Of a stretch of 64,000 nt of DNA, positions 16,060 to 24,150 are shown piece after piece; position 1 is the stretch's first letter; each line of letters starts with the position of its first letter. Under the pieces are notes generated by a model. That model was given only the letters and a program-made list of their open reading frames with translations, ran no database searches and had not been told where the DNA came from. The position numbers and the translations under genes were made by a program. Location: NCBI RefSeq assembly GCF_009649955.1, contig NZ_CP045875.1, forward strand, positions 1,221,501 to 1,285,500, written 5' to 3'. The stretch is from Heliorestis convoluta (lineage in GTDB: Bacteria > Bacillota > Desulfitobacteriia > Heliobacteriales > Heliobacteriaceae).

Positions 16060-17427
16060 ATGCCAAGTATAGAAAAACGGGGCGATACCTACAGAATCAT
16101 GGTCTCTCTTGGCTATAATATGGAAGGTAAGCAGATTAGAAAGACCACAACTTTCAAGCCACCGAAGAATGTTAGTGAGAAGAAAGCAGAGAAGCTGGCT
16201 ACATCCTTTGCCTATGACTTTGAAAAGAAGTGTATGGGCATGACCAACTTTGATGAGAACATGCGTTTTTCAGAGCTGGTAGAGTGGTACTTTGAACAGA
16301 TCGCTCCGCACAAGTTGAAAGAGCGAACACTGCTAACCAACATTTATTTGATGAAGAGTTATGTACTTCCCTACATCGGGCACTTGAAGCTGAAGGATAT
16401 CACGACAGCCCGAATTGACGAGATGCTGAATCATCTTTATAAGAGAGGAAAAAACAGTCGCTTCTATGTTATGAAAGACCCAACACTTCTGAGTGATGGA
16501 ACAAGAAGGCCTGCATCAAGAAAAACTGGAATCGAACTCAATACCATAAAAAGAGCGGCACGAGGTGAACATGTCAGTAAGGTAACTGCAGAGAAGATTG
16601 CTGGCGCTTTTGGTAAAAAGCTAAATGAGATGTTTGTGGAAAAAGAAAGGCCAGAAGAAGAACGTGGAATAGGGAGTACATCTATTGCAAGGATAAGAAC
16701 GGCTACCTCGGCTATCTTTAACACCGCGCTTAAGAAAGATATCATCTGGAAGAACCCGGTAGTTCATGCCACATCACCGCGAGGTAGAAAAAAAGATAAA
16801 GACTTCCTTGATGCCGACCAGTGCAAGCAGCTCCTAGAACATTTGAAGGAAGTACAAAACCCCAATGCCCGGGTAGGCTTAACAATACTCATTTACACTG
16901 GGATGCGCTCGGGAGAACTGTGTGGGCTTCACTGGCAAGATGTTAACCTAAAAAAAGGAACCATCTACGTCCGCTATACCCTTTATCGAGCGGATGGGAA
17001 GTACAAACTATCGACACCAAAAACCAAATCCAGTGAGAGGGTTATTGCCATACCTTCAGAGTTGACAGCCATTTTGAAAGAACATAAAGAATGGCAGGAA
17101 AAGCGTAGCGAAAAGCTAGGTTCGAAATGGAAGGATCGAGGAGCGGTAGTCACAGGCATGGAAGGCGAGTACCTCAGCGCTGGCTATTTGAACACCACCC
17201 TCAAAAAACTACTGAAGAAATATGATTTACCAGATCTCCATGTGCATGACCTACGCCACGCCAATGCATCCTTGCTCATCAATGCAGGAGTGCCGGTGAA
17301 ATTTATCTCGGAGCACTTAGGGCATTCCAACACCAAAACCACTGAAGACATTTACGCCCATGTTTATAACTCCACAGCAGAAAAAGTCGCAAGCGCCATC
17401 AGTGATGCCTTGGATGGAGTGATTTAA
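16060..17427 (+). CDS. int: Tyrosine recombinase (integrase) of the element
   Basis: 455 aa, ATG at 16060 after AAAGGAGGAGGGCATT. N-terminal arm-binding domain (GDTYRIMVSLGYNMEGKQIR), SAM-like core-binding domain from ~residue 65, and a catalytic domain with Arg in YTGMRSGELCGL, HDLRHANASLL, GHSNTKTTE and Tyr in EDIYAHV: all catalytic residues present. It is longer than the usual ~380 aa because ~70 residues with an XRE-like helix-turn-helix look (NTIKRAARGEHVSKVTAEKI) are inserted in the core-binding domain. It ends 281 bp before the attR core repeat. Confidence 0.9.
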   Translation: MPSIEKRGDTYRIMVSLGYNMEGKQIRKTTTFKPPKNVSEKKAEKLATSFAYDFEKKCMGMTNFDENMRFSELVEWYFEQIAPHKLKERTLLTNIYLMKSYVLPYIGHLKLKDITTARIDEMLNHLYKRGKNSRFYVMKDPTLLSDGTRRPASRKTGIELNTIKRAARGEHVSKVTAEKIAGAFGKKLNEMFVEKERPEEERGIGSTSIARIRTATSAIFNTALKKDIIWKNPVVHATSPRGRKKDKDFLDADQCKQLLEHLKEVQNPNARVGLTILIYTGMRSGELCGLHWQDVNLKKGTIYVRYTLYRADGKYKLSTPKTKSSERVIAIPSELTAILKEHKEWQEKRSEKLGSKWKDRGAVVTGMEGEYLSAGYLNTTLKKLLKKYDLPDLHVHDLRHANASLLINAGVPVKFISEHLGHSNTKTTEDIYAHVYNSTAEKVASAISDALDGVI

Positions 17428-17469
17428 ACGAAGAAGCAAGGAAGGAAGAAGAAAAAACTGCATAAAAAA

Positions 17470-17492
17470 AGTGTACCCAAATCGGGTACACT
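17470..17492. terminator. Hairpin after integrase
   Basis: AGTGTACCC pairs perfectly with GGGTACACT around AAATC. On the minus strand it is followed by seven Ts, so it is a better terminator for leftward transcripts entering the element. Confidence 0.6.
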
Positions 17493-17574
17493 CGGCATTT
17501 CAGAATGTGTTGTAAGAAGGATAAAAACCTTACAGCACATTTATTTTTTGAAACTGTACTTTTGGAGAGAATCT

Positions 17575-17716
17575 TGGTGTTTACTTGGTGTTTTATGCTT
17601 CTTTAAACCCCAAAACGAAAGTTCACGATACACAACTGCCTATGGACAAAGCCCCACGAAACGCGGGTTTTAAGGCTTTTCTTAACGATACGAAATATCT
17701 TCTAACGGTTTGAAAA
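17575..17716. other. attR-like site: arm sites and core repeat
   Basis: Doubled TTGGTGTTT arm motif at 17575-17593 and the core GTTTGAAAA at 17708-17716. Sequence to the right is the second half of the interrupted serine recombinase gene. Confidence 0.6.
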
Positions 17717-18093
17717 AGAGAACATCAACACAGAAGATGAAAAAAGTGAGATAATGCTAACCATACTCAGCACCTTGGCTCAAGAAGAAGCTAGAAATAT
17801 TTCAGAGAACGTAAAATGGGGTTTTAGGAAACTAGCCGAGCGAGGGATCGTGACAGTACCAGCCTATCTCTTTTATGGATTCGACTCTGATGGAAATGGG
17901 AACTGAAGAACTAGGCGATATTGATACCCAAAGCCCAGAGATACAGGAATGGACAGATAAAAACATCGCCCTTGAAAAAGAGCTAGAAGGGGATAATGAA
18001 AGAATAGAAAAAGCCAAAGAAATGCATAAGGAGTTGGAGTGCTGGCTACTTGGTGGTTTTTTTCTGTATAGTAGTATTGAGGTTATTAGGTAG
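17709..18093 (+). pseudogene. Serine recombinase fragment, right of the integrated element
   Basis: Reads FEKENINTEDEKSEIMLTIL then STLAQEEARNISENVKWGFR, the conserved end of the resolvase catalytic domain, then VPAYLFYGFDSDGN. After a stop or deletion near 17904 a coiled-coil-like tail (LEKELEGDNERIEKAKEMHK) of the same type of protein follows. Joined to the fragment at 6214-6287 it restores a continuous frame across the site. The N-terminal Ser region is not present in either piece. Confidence 0.75.
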
Positions 18094-18140
18094 CATCGGA
18101 AAAAGACAACTATCACCAAAATGAAGGCTTTTCGATTGGA

Positions 18141-18168
18141 TTGACAATTGAAAAAGAAGTGGTATAAT
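18141..18168 (+). promoter_or_regulatory. Consensus sigma-A promoter
   Basis: TTGACA at 18141, 16-bp spacer, TATAAT at 18163. Both hexamers are perfect. It drives the ~235-nt untranslated leader before the gene at 18412. Confidence 0.75.
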
Positions 18169-18171
18169 TCA

Positions 18172-18340
18172 CAGGCAAGACAGGCTTCTCTCATTCCGAG
18201 GATTGCGAGAACTGCCTAAACAAAGAGACTCGTTCCGTGGGACGCCAATCTTTGTGTTTATCTTCTGGAGCTGACAAATACTTACTTGATGCAAAGTTAA
18301 TGACTAGCCCTGTGCCTAGCGGATTTTGCCTCAACAACTA
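18172..18340 (+). ncRNA. Candidate structured leader RNA
   Basis: The transcript from the consensus promoter has ends that can pair (GGCAA with TTGCC and AGGC with GCCT) and an inner stem CAAAGA/TCTTTG around a GACTCGTTCCGTGGGACGCC segment. That segment recurs, with changes, before the second gene of the module at 18750 and in the decayed copy at 22100. No known riboswitch recognised. Confidence 0.4.
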
Positions 18341-18411
18341 AAAAAAGGTGCCGCCCTATCAGCTATCCACCCTGCATAATTAAACAGATGAAACGGGAAA
18401 GGGTGTTTCTG

Positions 18412-18669
18412 ATGAGCAAAATTTATATTTGTTCTACGCACCGCAATACAAAAGCAAAGGTTATTCTTGAATTGCCTACAAGCGAAGAAGCAAAACAAGC
18501 CCTGCAACGAATTAAAACTGAAAATCCAAAATTAAGCATAGGTGTTTATGGAACAAGAGATTTATCGACATTCAAACGAACACAACGGGTTTTAAAATCA
18601 CCTACATTAGTTAAGTCAGTAGATGATTTTGTGGAAGCCATGAACCAAAAGGAAATGGAAACCGTTTGA
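18412..18669 (+). CDS. Conserved hypothetical protein (MSKIYIC family), copy 2
   Basis: 85 aa, ATG at 18412 after GGGAAAGGGTG. Differs from copy 1 (2760-3017) at only a handful of positions, mostly conservative. First gene of a two-gene unit with the retropepsin-partner-like gene at 18798. Family unrecognised. Confidence 0.7.
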   Translation: MSKIYICSTHRNTKAKVILELPTSEEAKQALQRIKTENPKLSIGVYGTRDLSTFKRTQRVLKSPTLVKSVDDFVEAMNQKEMETV

Positions 18670-18797
18670 GCCTAAACCTCCGTAAGAAGACTTGAACAAA
18701 GCGAGCCCAAGAAGCCCAAATCTCATCATGTAGTCTGTGGTTATTCTGAACAAAGGGACTCCTTCCGCGGGATGCTAATTTGACTGAGGTGAGAGCG

Positions 18798-19085
18798 TTG
18801 AAGTGGCAAAAAGTGCGTTCATTGTATCCCAATCAATTTGTAAAATTACAAGTATCGAAGTCTCGGTTAGAAGGTACTCAGGAAATCATAGAGGATATGG
18901 CCGTAATCGGTATGGTTCCAGATGCCAATGCAACTCGTGAATTATTACAGTCAAAAGGCGAATATCTCGTGTATCACACCAGCCATGAGGAAATTGTCCT
19001 AAAGGTTCGTGGACCCATTGGCTTGAGAGAAAAAGTAAGTTATGCAGAAAAGAAAATTGTGGAAAACAAAGAACCCACTAAGTAA
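18798..19085 (+). CDS. Retropepsin-partner-like small protein (95 aa)
   Basis: TTG start at 18798 with GAGGTGA just upstream. Starts LKWQKVRSLYPNQFVKLQVS and contains AVIGMVPDANATRELL and LVYHTSHEEIVLKV. I associate this pattern with the gene that commonly sits immediately before a retropepsin-like protease gene in Firmicutes and cyanobacteria; that is recall, not a search. Here no protease follows; a truncated one is at 2434-2724. The ORF end overlaps the terminator hairpin. Confidence 0.6.
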   Translation: MKWQKVRSLYPNQFVKLQVSKSRLEGTQEIIEDMAVIGMVPDANATRELLQSKGEYLVYHTSHEEIVLKVRGPIGLREKVSYAEKKIVENKEPTK

Positions 19086-19124
19086 GCTTCTAGGAATTAG
19101 ATAGCTACTTGGTGGGCTCTTTTA
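19074..19124 (+). terminator. Terminator of the two-gene module
   Basis: CCCACTAAGTA near the stop codon pairs with TACTTGGTGGG, followed by CTCTTTTATATTT. The remainder up to 19333 shows no gene. Confidence 0.65.
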
Positions 19125-19333
19125 TATTTAAACACCGCCCTAAATCCACTATCGATAAACTGCACTTATGACAAAAATCAGTAAAAACTTACTTTGTCGG
19201 CCTATTGGCTTATGACGTACTTCCTTGGGTGTTCTTTTTCACTGCATGTTTTAATCGCGTAACAGAAATGCGGTTAAACACCTTAATCATCGGAAAAAAT
19301 ATTGATTGGAGTTACAAAATCGCAACATAATTC

Positions 19334-19362
19334 TTGGGTTTTTCATACCATGAAGATATACT
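19334..19362 (+). promoter_or_regulatory. Promoter of the XRE/ImmA pair
   Basis: TTGGGT at 19334, 17-bp spacer, TATACT at 19357; 22 bp before the XRE start codon. Confidence 0.5.
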
Positions 19363-19384
19363 TTACTTGAAGGGGAGTGGAGAG

Positions 19385-19735
19385 ATGAACTCGGTTTTAG
19401 GAGCAAGAATAAGGTCTTTGCGTGAATCCAAGGGACTCACACAAGAGCAAGTTGCTGAAAAAATGAATTGTACAAGACAAAAGTATGCCAGGATTGAGAA
19501 AGGCTTGGTAGACATCTCCTATGCCAGTATTATAACGATTGCTCAGATCTTAGAAGTTTCTCCAGATCAGATAACTTCTGCAGTAAATCATAAGGCTCAA
19601 AAAGAACCGATGTTTAGAGATAATGGCGCTTCTGAGAAAGGTGATAAATTTCAATTTCTCGATGAAATGATTAATACTTTCTATGCCCATCGAAAGCTAT
19701 ATAAGAGTGTAAGGCAGGTAGATGGCGATGAATAA
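19385..19735 (+). CDS. XRE-family transcriptional regulator
   Basis: 116 aa, ATG at 19385 after GGGGAGTGGAG. Helix-turn-helix at residues 5-60 (LGARIRSLRESKGLTQEQVA ... RIEKGLVDISYASI). Its stop overlaps the start of the ImmA-type gene by 14 nt, so the two are translationally coupled. Pairs like this act as repressor plus anti-repressor protease or as toxin-antitoxin-like modules. Confidence 0.8.
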   Translation: MNSVLGARIRSLRESKGLTQEQVAEKMNCTRQKYARIEKGLVDISYASIITIAQILEVSPDQITSAVNHKAQKEPMFRDNGASEKGDKFQFLDEMINTFYAHRKLYKSVRQVDGDE

Positions 19736-20531
19736 AAATCGACAACTTGCAATTGAAAAAATAGCTGATACTGTTAGAGCTGAGTGCAAAGTAACAGGGT
19801 ATGGCTTTCAAAATATCTTTGAAGCAGCTGAAAAATTAGGGTATCAAGTTATTAGATACCCAATTGGCAAAGATGAATTTTTGGGTTTTGCTATGATCAA
19901 AGAGGGTGAGCGAATTGTTTTCTCAAACTCTTCCTTGATACTGTCAAGAGAAATTTTTTCTATTGCTCATGAGCTGGGACATCAAAAGCTACATTTGTCG
20001 GAACAAGGATTAACCCTTATTAAAGATGATGATTTTACCAATAGAGACGAATACGAGGTTGAGGCCAATTACTTTGCCGCTTCGCTAATGATGCCTAGGG
20101 AAAAAGTGGACAAATTCATTAGGCAAGAGTTGAATGATAAGAGCAGTGATAAGTGGAATGGCTTAGATATAGCCAGGATACAGACCGCCTTTAATGTTAG
20201 TTATGACATGGCTTTGATTCGGTTAAAAGCATTAGGAAAACTAAGCGAAAGCCAAGTACATTATCTAAAAAATGAAAAAGGGGAGTATACCGCCACGAAG
20301 CTACTAAAAGCCATTAGTGGTAATGTTGACTTGTGCAGGTCAACAGAAGCGAAGAAAGTCCCCGCTGAGTATCTGGAATGGGTCATTTCAAACTACAACG
20401 AAAAACTGATCCCACGCAAAAGCCTGCAGGCTGCTTTAAGTTATGTAGATTTAGACGTAGAAGATATAGGAGGGCTATCAGAGGAAAAAGATGTAGAAGA
20501 TGACAGTGTTTTTGCAAAGATAGGAACATAG
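19722..20531 (+). CDS. ImmA/IrrE-family metallopeptidase
   Basis: 269 aa from the ATG at 19722 (second ATG two codons on). The zinc motif HELGHQKLH is at about residue 87, with the downstream acidic ligand region EVEANYFAASLMMP; both match ImmA/IrrE (COG2856). A C-terminal extension of ~110 residues follows. Known family members cleave a cognate XRE repressor, here probably the overlapping upstream gene product. Confidence 0.85.
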   Translation: MAMNKNRQLAIEKIADTVRAECKVTGYGFQNIFEAAEKLGYQVIRYPIGKDEFLGFAMIKEGERIVFSNSSLILSREIFSIAHELGHQKLHLSEQGLTLIKDDDFTNRDEYEVEANYFAASLMMPREKVDKFIRQELNDKSSDKWNGLDIARIQTAFNVSYDMALIRLKALGKLSESQVHYLKNEKGEYTATKLLKAISGNVDLCRSTEAKKVPAEYLEWVISNYNEKLIPRKSLQAALSYVDLDVEDIGGLSEEKDVEDDSVFAKIGT

Positions 20532-20667
20532 ATGCGAAGCAAAGAATTCAAAGATTGAATGACTATTTGAGATCCAATAACCCTTTGTAAAGACACCTCT
20601 GAGCCTCGCAGACTTAGTCGGGATAGAAGGGAAGGTATCCCCAAAATATCAAAATGAAGTTCTTCTA

Positions 20668-20832
20668 ACGAAGCTCATCACCTTAACCGGTGGTGGGCTT
20701 TTATTTTTTTATCTATGAAGCATATTCACAAAATTATTTTTCTCGGAAAAAAGGCCAGGTTAACACTACATCCAGCAACCCAAAACCCAGCCCGATACTA
20801 GATATAGATTTTTTATCTAAATCGGATCATGG
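20668..20832 (+). repeat. ~165-bp repeat block, copy 3
   Basis: Nearly identical to 3473-3636: same terminator hairpin, GGTGGTGGGCTTTTATTTTT, CCAGCCCGATACTA and the closing TCTAAATCGGATCAT. Followed by another decayed recombinase piece. Confidence 0.75.
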
Positions 20833-20839
20833 GCCGGCC

Positions 20840-20965
20840 TTGACTAACAAAACAATAACCATCGACTTCCAACATCCTCTACTGCGCCGAGTGTGCGGCC
20901 ACCCCATCGAGCGCTTACGAGTGTGGATTGTGAGCATCCAATGGACAAAGCAAAAGTCATCTTAA
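20840..20965 (+). pseudogene. Serine recombinase fragment, heavily decayed
   Basis: Starts TITIDF like the VTIDF of the fragment at 3663, then in shifting frames shows a Cys ribbon (YCAEC, CGHPIER). Recognisable only because the upstream repeat and TIDF align with copy 1. Confidence 0.45.
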
Positions 20966-20975
20966 CGTAAAGTAT

Positions 20976-21080
20976 TTATTTTAAAATCACCTGGTAAACG
21001 AATACAATTAATGCCCATAGAGGAACGACGATTACCGTACCACCTATTAATCCTTTGAAAAAGTTAAGACCTTCATCCAT
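20976..21080 (-). CDS. 34-aa single-span membrane protein, copy 2
   Basis: ATG at 21080 (TTG at 21089 also possible, 8 nt after AAAAGGGG). Reads MDEGLNFFKGL, hydrophobic span, PLWALIVF, VILK. Paralogue of 5841-5945, with silent and conservative differences. The AT-rich upstream region is also conserved between the copies and holds a divergent start (GAGAGGGGTTGGTATG) that leads only to very short frames. Confidence 0.6.
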   Translation of the reverse strand: MDEGLNFFKGLIGGTVIVVPLWALIVFVYQVILK

Positions 21081-21381
21081 TCTATCCAAACTTAAAACCC
21101 CTTTTATAATCTAAATTTTAGTTTGACAATAACAAGCTTGCCTAAACTAAACAAAGAGAGGGGTTGGTATGATAAGTTGTGAAAGCCCAGTCGTTTGAAA
21201 TGTTAGAAAGAATCACAATAATAGAAAAGAAAAAGCCCCATCCAAAAAGAGGGAATTGCAATATTTTGCTGAAAAGCAGCTTAAAGGTTTTCTTTTTCGA
21301 CGTAAACGTTGCTTAAGTCTTTACCGTGCAGGATTAAAAGGGGACGGTACTTTAAACCATATCAAGACAGGGGATAGAAAT

Positions 21382-21886
21382 ATGAAAATCTACGGTAAAA
21401 AAATTACCATGTTTCTGATAGATGGCGATCCAAATGGAAGGTTAACATGTGAGCTGTCTAACTGGACTGGAAAAGCTATAAATTCCGAGAACAATGATAA
21501 AAGACTGTAGCGATAGAAGTGAGTTGAATAGTTCTGGAGTATATCTCTTATTTGGGAAAGACGAAGCAATTGATAAAGAAGCCGTCTACATTGGTGAATC
21601 AGAAAATATTCTAGTTAGATTGAAGCAACATTTGAAGAAAGATTTTTGGAACGAGTCGCTCATAATAATAAGCAAAGATGACAACCTTAACAAAGCGTAT
21701 ATTCGATATTTAGAGCAGAAAATGATCGAATCAGCTGTACAATTTTCCAAAGACCATCTTTTTTCCAGTGCTTCCACCGCAGCATCTATTGTTTTAGGTA
21801 GCTCTTCTAGTGGTCAGAAGTTATGGAAGCTACCAGATGGGATCTCTTTAAGTGAATATGAGTCATCATTGACAGATCAACAATAA
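21382..21886 (+). pseudogene. GIY-YIG nuclease / DUF4357 protein, frameshifted and internally deleted
   Basis: ATG at 21382 starts MKIYGKKITMFLIDGDPNGR ... ELSNWTGKA. The frame then shifts by two missing bases near 21480 and continues IPRTMIKDCSDRSELNSSGV, YLLFGKDE, VYIGESENILVRLKQH: the GIY-YIG core. After YLEQKMIESA it jumps to KDHLFSSASTAASIVLGSSS, the end of a DUF4357 domain, so the middle is deleted. Non-functional. Confidence 0.7.
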
Positions 21887-21967
21887 ACAATTTCTTGAAT
21901 ACCCCGAAATACCAGTCAATCAAGTCATTGTGAAAACCAGAAGGAGGCTTGACGAAAACCACTCAAA

Positions 21968-22275
21968 AAGGTGCCGCCCTATCAGCTTATCTACCCTGCG
22001 TAATTAAACAGATGAAACGGGAAAGGGTGTCTCTGATGAGCAAAATTTATATTTGTTCTACGCACCGCAATACAAAAGCAAAGTCTGTGGTTATTCTGAA
22101 CAAAGGGACTCGTTCCGTGGGATGCTAATTTGACTGAGGTGAGAGAGCTGAAGTGGCAAGAAGTGCGTTCAATGCATCAGAGGAAAAGCAAGTTATGCAG
22201 AAAAGAAAATAGTGGAAAAAAAAGAACCTACTAAGTTAGCGTCTAGGAATTAGATTTAGAGAAATTTCGGTGGGT
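21968..22275 (+). pseudogene. Decayed third copy of the two-gene module
   Basis: 21968-22081 matches 18342-18455 (leader end and first 15 codons of the MSKIYIC gene). It then jumps to the recurring GGGACTCGTTCCGTGGGA segment and the start of the second gene, and after another deletion to its last codons and the terminator (GGTGGGTCTTTTT). Confidence 0.7.
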
Positions 22276-22279
22276 CTTT

Positions 22280-22882
22280 TTATTTTTTCTCGGAAGCCTT
22301 TTGGACTTTATCATGGGCCTGAACCATATAAGCAGCTTTGCTCGTTTCATGGATCAGGCTGCCCAGCGGTGGGTTGCTACGTTTTGTCTCTCCTTCTATT
22401 TTGGAGATGAGCGTAATGTCCATATTGACGGACCAGAAAAGCTCATTCATCCAAGCATCCATAGGTGTCCCTTCTTGGGAAGCTTCTTTCCACATATCGA
22501 AAAAAGCAGCCGTCGGTCCGGGCCAGCTTTTATCCAACTTAGGATTATGGGCGCCATTCAATGTAGTGAGTCCCATCTTTTCCAAGTCAATCTGACTGAT
22601 CTCGTTAAATAAGGTGTGCGACAGGACAAAAAGGAAGTGCTCGTTCCTTTGACCCTGAGCCCCTTCAATCTTTTCTGCGAAAGCACCGGCTAAAACCAGA
22701 GCAGCCAGAAAGAGGTTTTGACTGGGACCTACATCATCCCTAGAAAATAGATTTTGCTTAATTTCTTCGGGCCAATCGCGGAGAGTGATCGTCGCCGGTG
22801 AGGGAGCACAAGAGATACCGTATTGGGCGACCCAGCGGACTTGTTTGGTATTGACCAACCAGCTTTGCGGAACATCGGTCAT
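22280..22882 (-). CDS. Hypothetical protein (200 aa)
   Basis: ATG at 22882 with AGGAAA upstream. Starts MTDVPQSWLVNTKQVRWVAQ; soluble, no signal peptide or membrane span, helical C-terminal half. GC content resembles the catabolic locus rather than the mobile region, so it is probably the first core gene after the accessory segment. No family recognised. Confidence 0.65.
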   Translation of the reverse strand: MTDVPQSWLVNTKQVRWVAQYGISCAPSPATITLRDWPEEIKQNLFSRDDVGPSQNLFLAALVLAGAFAEKIEGAQGQRNEHFLFVLSHTLFNEISQIDLEKMGLTTLNGAHNPKLDKSWPGPTAAFFDMWKEASQEGTPMDAWMNELFWSVNMDITLISKIEGETKRSNPPLGSLIHETSKAAYMVQAHDKVQKASEKK

Positions 22883-23081
22883 GGTAGATTTTCCTCATTT
22901 CTTCGACTTGTTTTCCAATATTATACCATAGGACGCTTTCCACTCCCACCCTCTGAAACCCACGGGGAACCCCTTGTGTCACAGGTGTGTCGCAGGGACG
23001 TTTCGCTTAGAAGCTGTTTTTATCTTTGGCTGTGTCTAACCGGGTATGGCAAGTTAAGACGAAAATAGCTACCCTGTGGTG

Positions 23082-23196
23082 GGGTCAGGCGTTATGACTT
23101 CCTTCCAAACGGACTCATCCCACGCCATGAGCGGCAGCAAGCTGCCGATGGCTGAGGTCTGAAGTCCTCTCTCCAGGAAGTCATAACGCCTGACCC
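23082..23196 (-). repeat. 115-bp hairpin module B, solo inverted copy
   Basis: GGGTCAGGCGTTATGA at one end pairs with TCATAACGCCTGACCC at the other, with inner stems as in the other copies. Here it is in reverse orientation, alone, flanked on its right by the usual B-side linker (CTTGCTGATTGTGACTGAG) that runs to about 23235. Confidence 0.8.
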
Positions 23197-23230
23197 AGAT
23201 ACATCTTGCTGATTGTGACTGAGTTTTGGC

Positions 23231-23311
23231 CTATTGCATCATTTCTTTTACAGAATCCATCCCTTGTGGCAGACGCTCTTCTTGCACGAAACCATTTTTT
23301 TGCAATGACAT
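23231..23311 (-). pseudogene. 5' end of a gene cut by repeat module B (26 codons)
   Basis: A strong AAGGAGG precedes the ATG at 23311. The frame reads MSLQKNGFVQEERLPQGMDS and ends MMQ-stop, where the stop lies in the repeat linker (GCAATAGGCC). Either a real 26-aa peptide or a gene truncated by the repeat; the second seems likelier. 23312-23475 holds nothing else visible. Confidence 0.4.
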
Positions 23312-23547
23312 AGTCGCTACGCCTCCTTAGTCTCTCAATTTCAAATATTCAGAAGATTTCAATCAAGCTATTTCCACATCAAACCATAAAATCCTTCCTA
23401 GAAGAAAAAGTTTTGGAAAAAAACATTCATAAAACACAGTTCCTTTCCATTTTAGAAACCTTACATGCTAACTCCTTTATGCCCGGCTGAGCACAACCAA
23501 CGATGAAAATCAGCTTTTCCTGATTACGTTGGGGTTACTTCATAGAG

Positions 23548-23908
23548 GGGCCAGGTCATCACGCTTTCCTCCGCTCTGGACTGGTCCCACGCTGTTACCG
23601 CCAGCAAGCTGGCGACAGCTGAGGTCCCAAGTCCCGCTGCGGAAAGCGTGATGCCCAGGCCCAGAGAATTTTTGCTGATTGTTACTTTCCGTTGACATTG
23701 CTTTGCGCAACTTTCTGCGATGTATACGCAATTGCTTATTGTATTTGTATTTGCAATAGGCCAAAACGCAGTCACAACCAGCAAGATGTACCTGGGTCAG
23801 GCGTTATGACTTCCTGGAGAGAGGACTTCAGACCTCAGCCATCGGCAGCTTGCTGCCGGTTATGGCGTGGGATGAGTCCGTTCGGAAGGAAATCATAACG
23901 CCTGACCC
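23548..23908 (+). repeat. Paired 115-bp hairpin modules A and B, copy II
   Basis: Module A 23548-23662 (outer stem GGGCC(A)GG...CATCACGC with its complement) and module B 23794-23908 (outer stem GGGTCAGGCGTTATGA), 131 bp apart. Preceded by a TGCCCGGCTGAGCACAACC segment. Apparent reading frames across it are not genes: they follow the palindromes. Confidence 0.85.
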
Positions 23909-24150
23909 CACCACAAAGTAGCTATTTTCGTACTAGTAGGTAAAAAAAGATGATTGCAAGAGCAATCACAAGAAATATAAAAAAAGAAGTAGGTATATAA
24001 CACCGAAAGATCTGCGTATGTGTAGTATAAGACTGTCAAACTTTTCTAAAGCCCAAGTCCTACCAACAAAAAAAGTCCAGCGTCAAAAGACCGTTAAAAC
24101 CTTCCAAACAACCACTAAACATCCAAAACAAGCCAATTAAAAATTCTGAA

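Larger units (their letters stand above)
6288..17716. mobile_element. Integrated satellite-like element (int, repressor, primase, iteron ori, capsid)
   Basis: Bounded by the direct repeat GTTTGAAAA at 6279-6287 and 17708-17716. Both junctions fall in the same codon of a serine recombinase gene, so excision would rebuild FEKENIN. Arm-type repeats TGGTGTTT(G/A)(T/C)TTGGTGTTT lie just inside each end (6351-6369 and 17575-17593). Right half: integrase, XRE repressor, divergent promoter, three small genes, primase-helicase, iteron origin, small gene and major capsid protein. Left half: packaging-like block, toxin-like pair and IS debris. I see no terminase, portal, protease, tail or lysis gene. 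Confidence 0.7.

Noticed and set aside
6214-18093. Recombinase fragments as a functional split gene
   Set aside because: Neither fragment contains the resolvase N-terminus with the catalytic Ser, and the right piece has its own stop and deletion, so even excision would not yield a working recombinase.
23520-23930. Open reading frames of 60-110 codons across the 115-bp modules
   Set aside because: They occur on both strands in every copy because the modules are palindromic; no ribosome sites or protein-level conservation beyond the DNA repeat.
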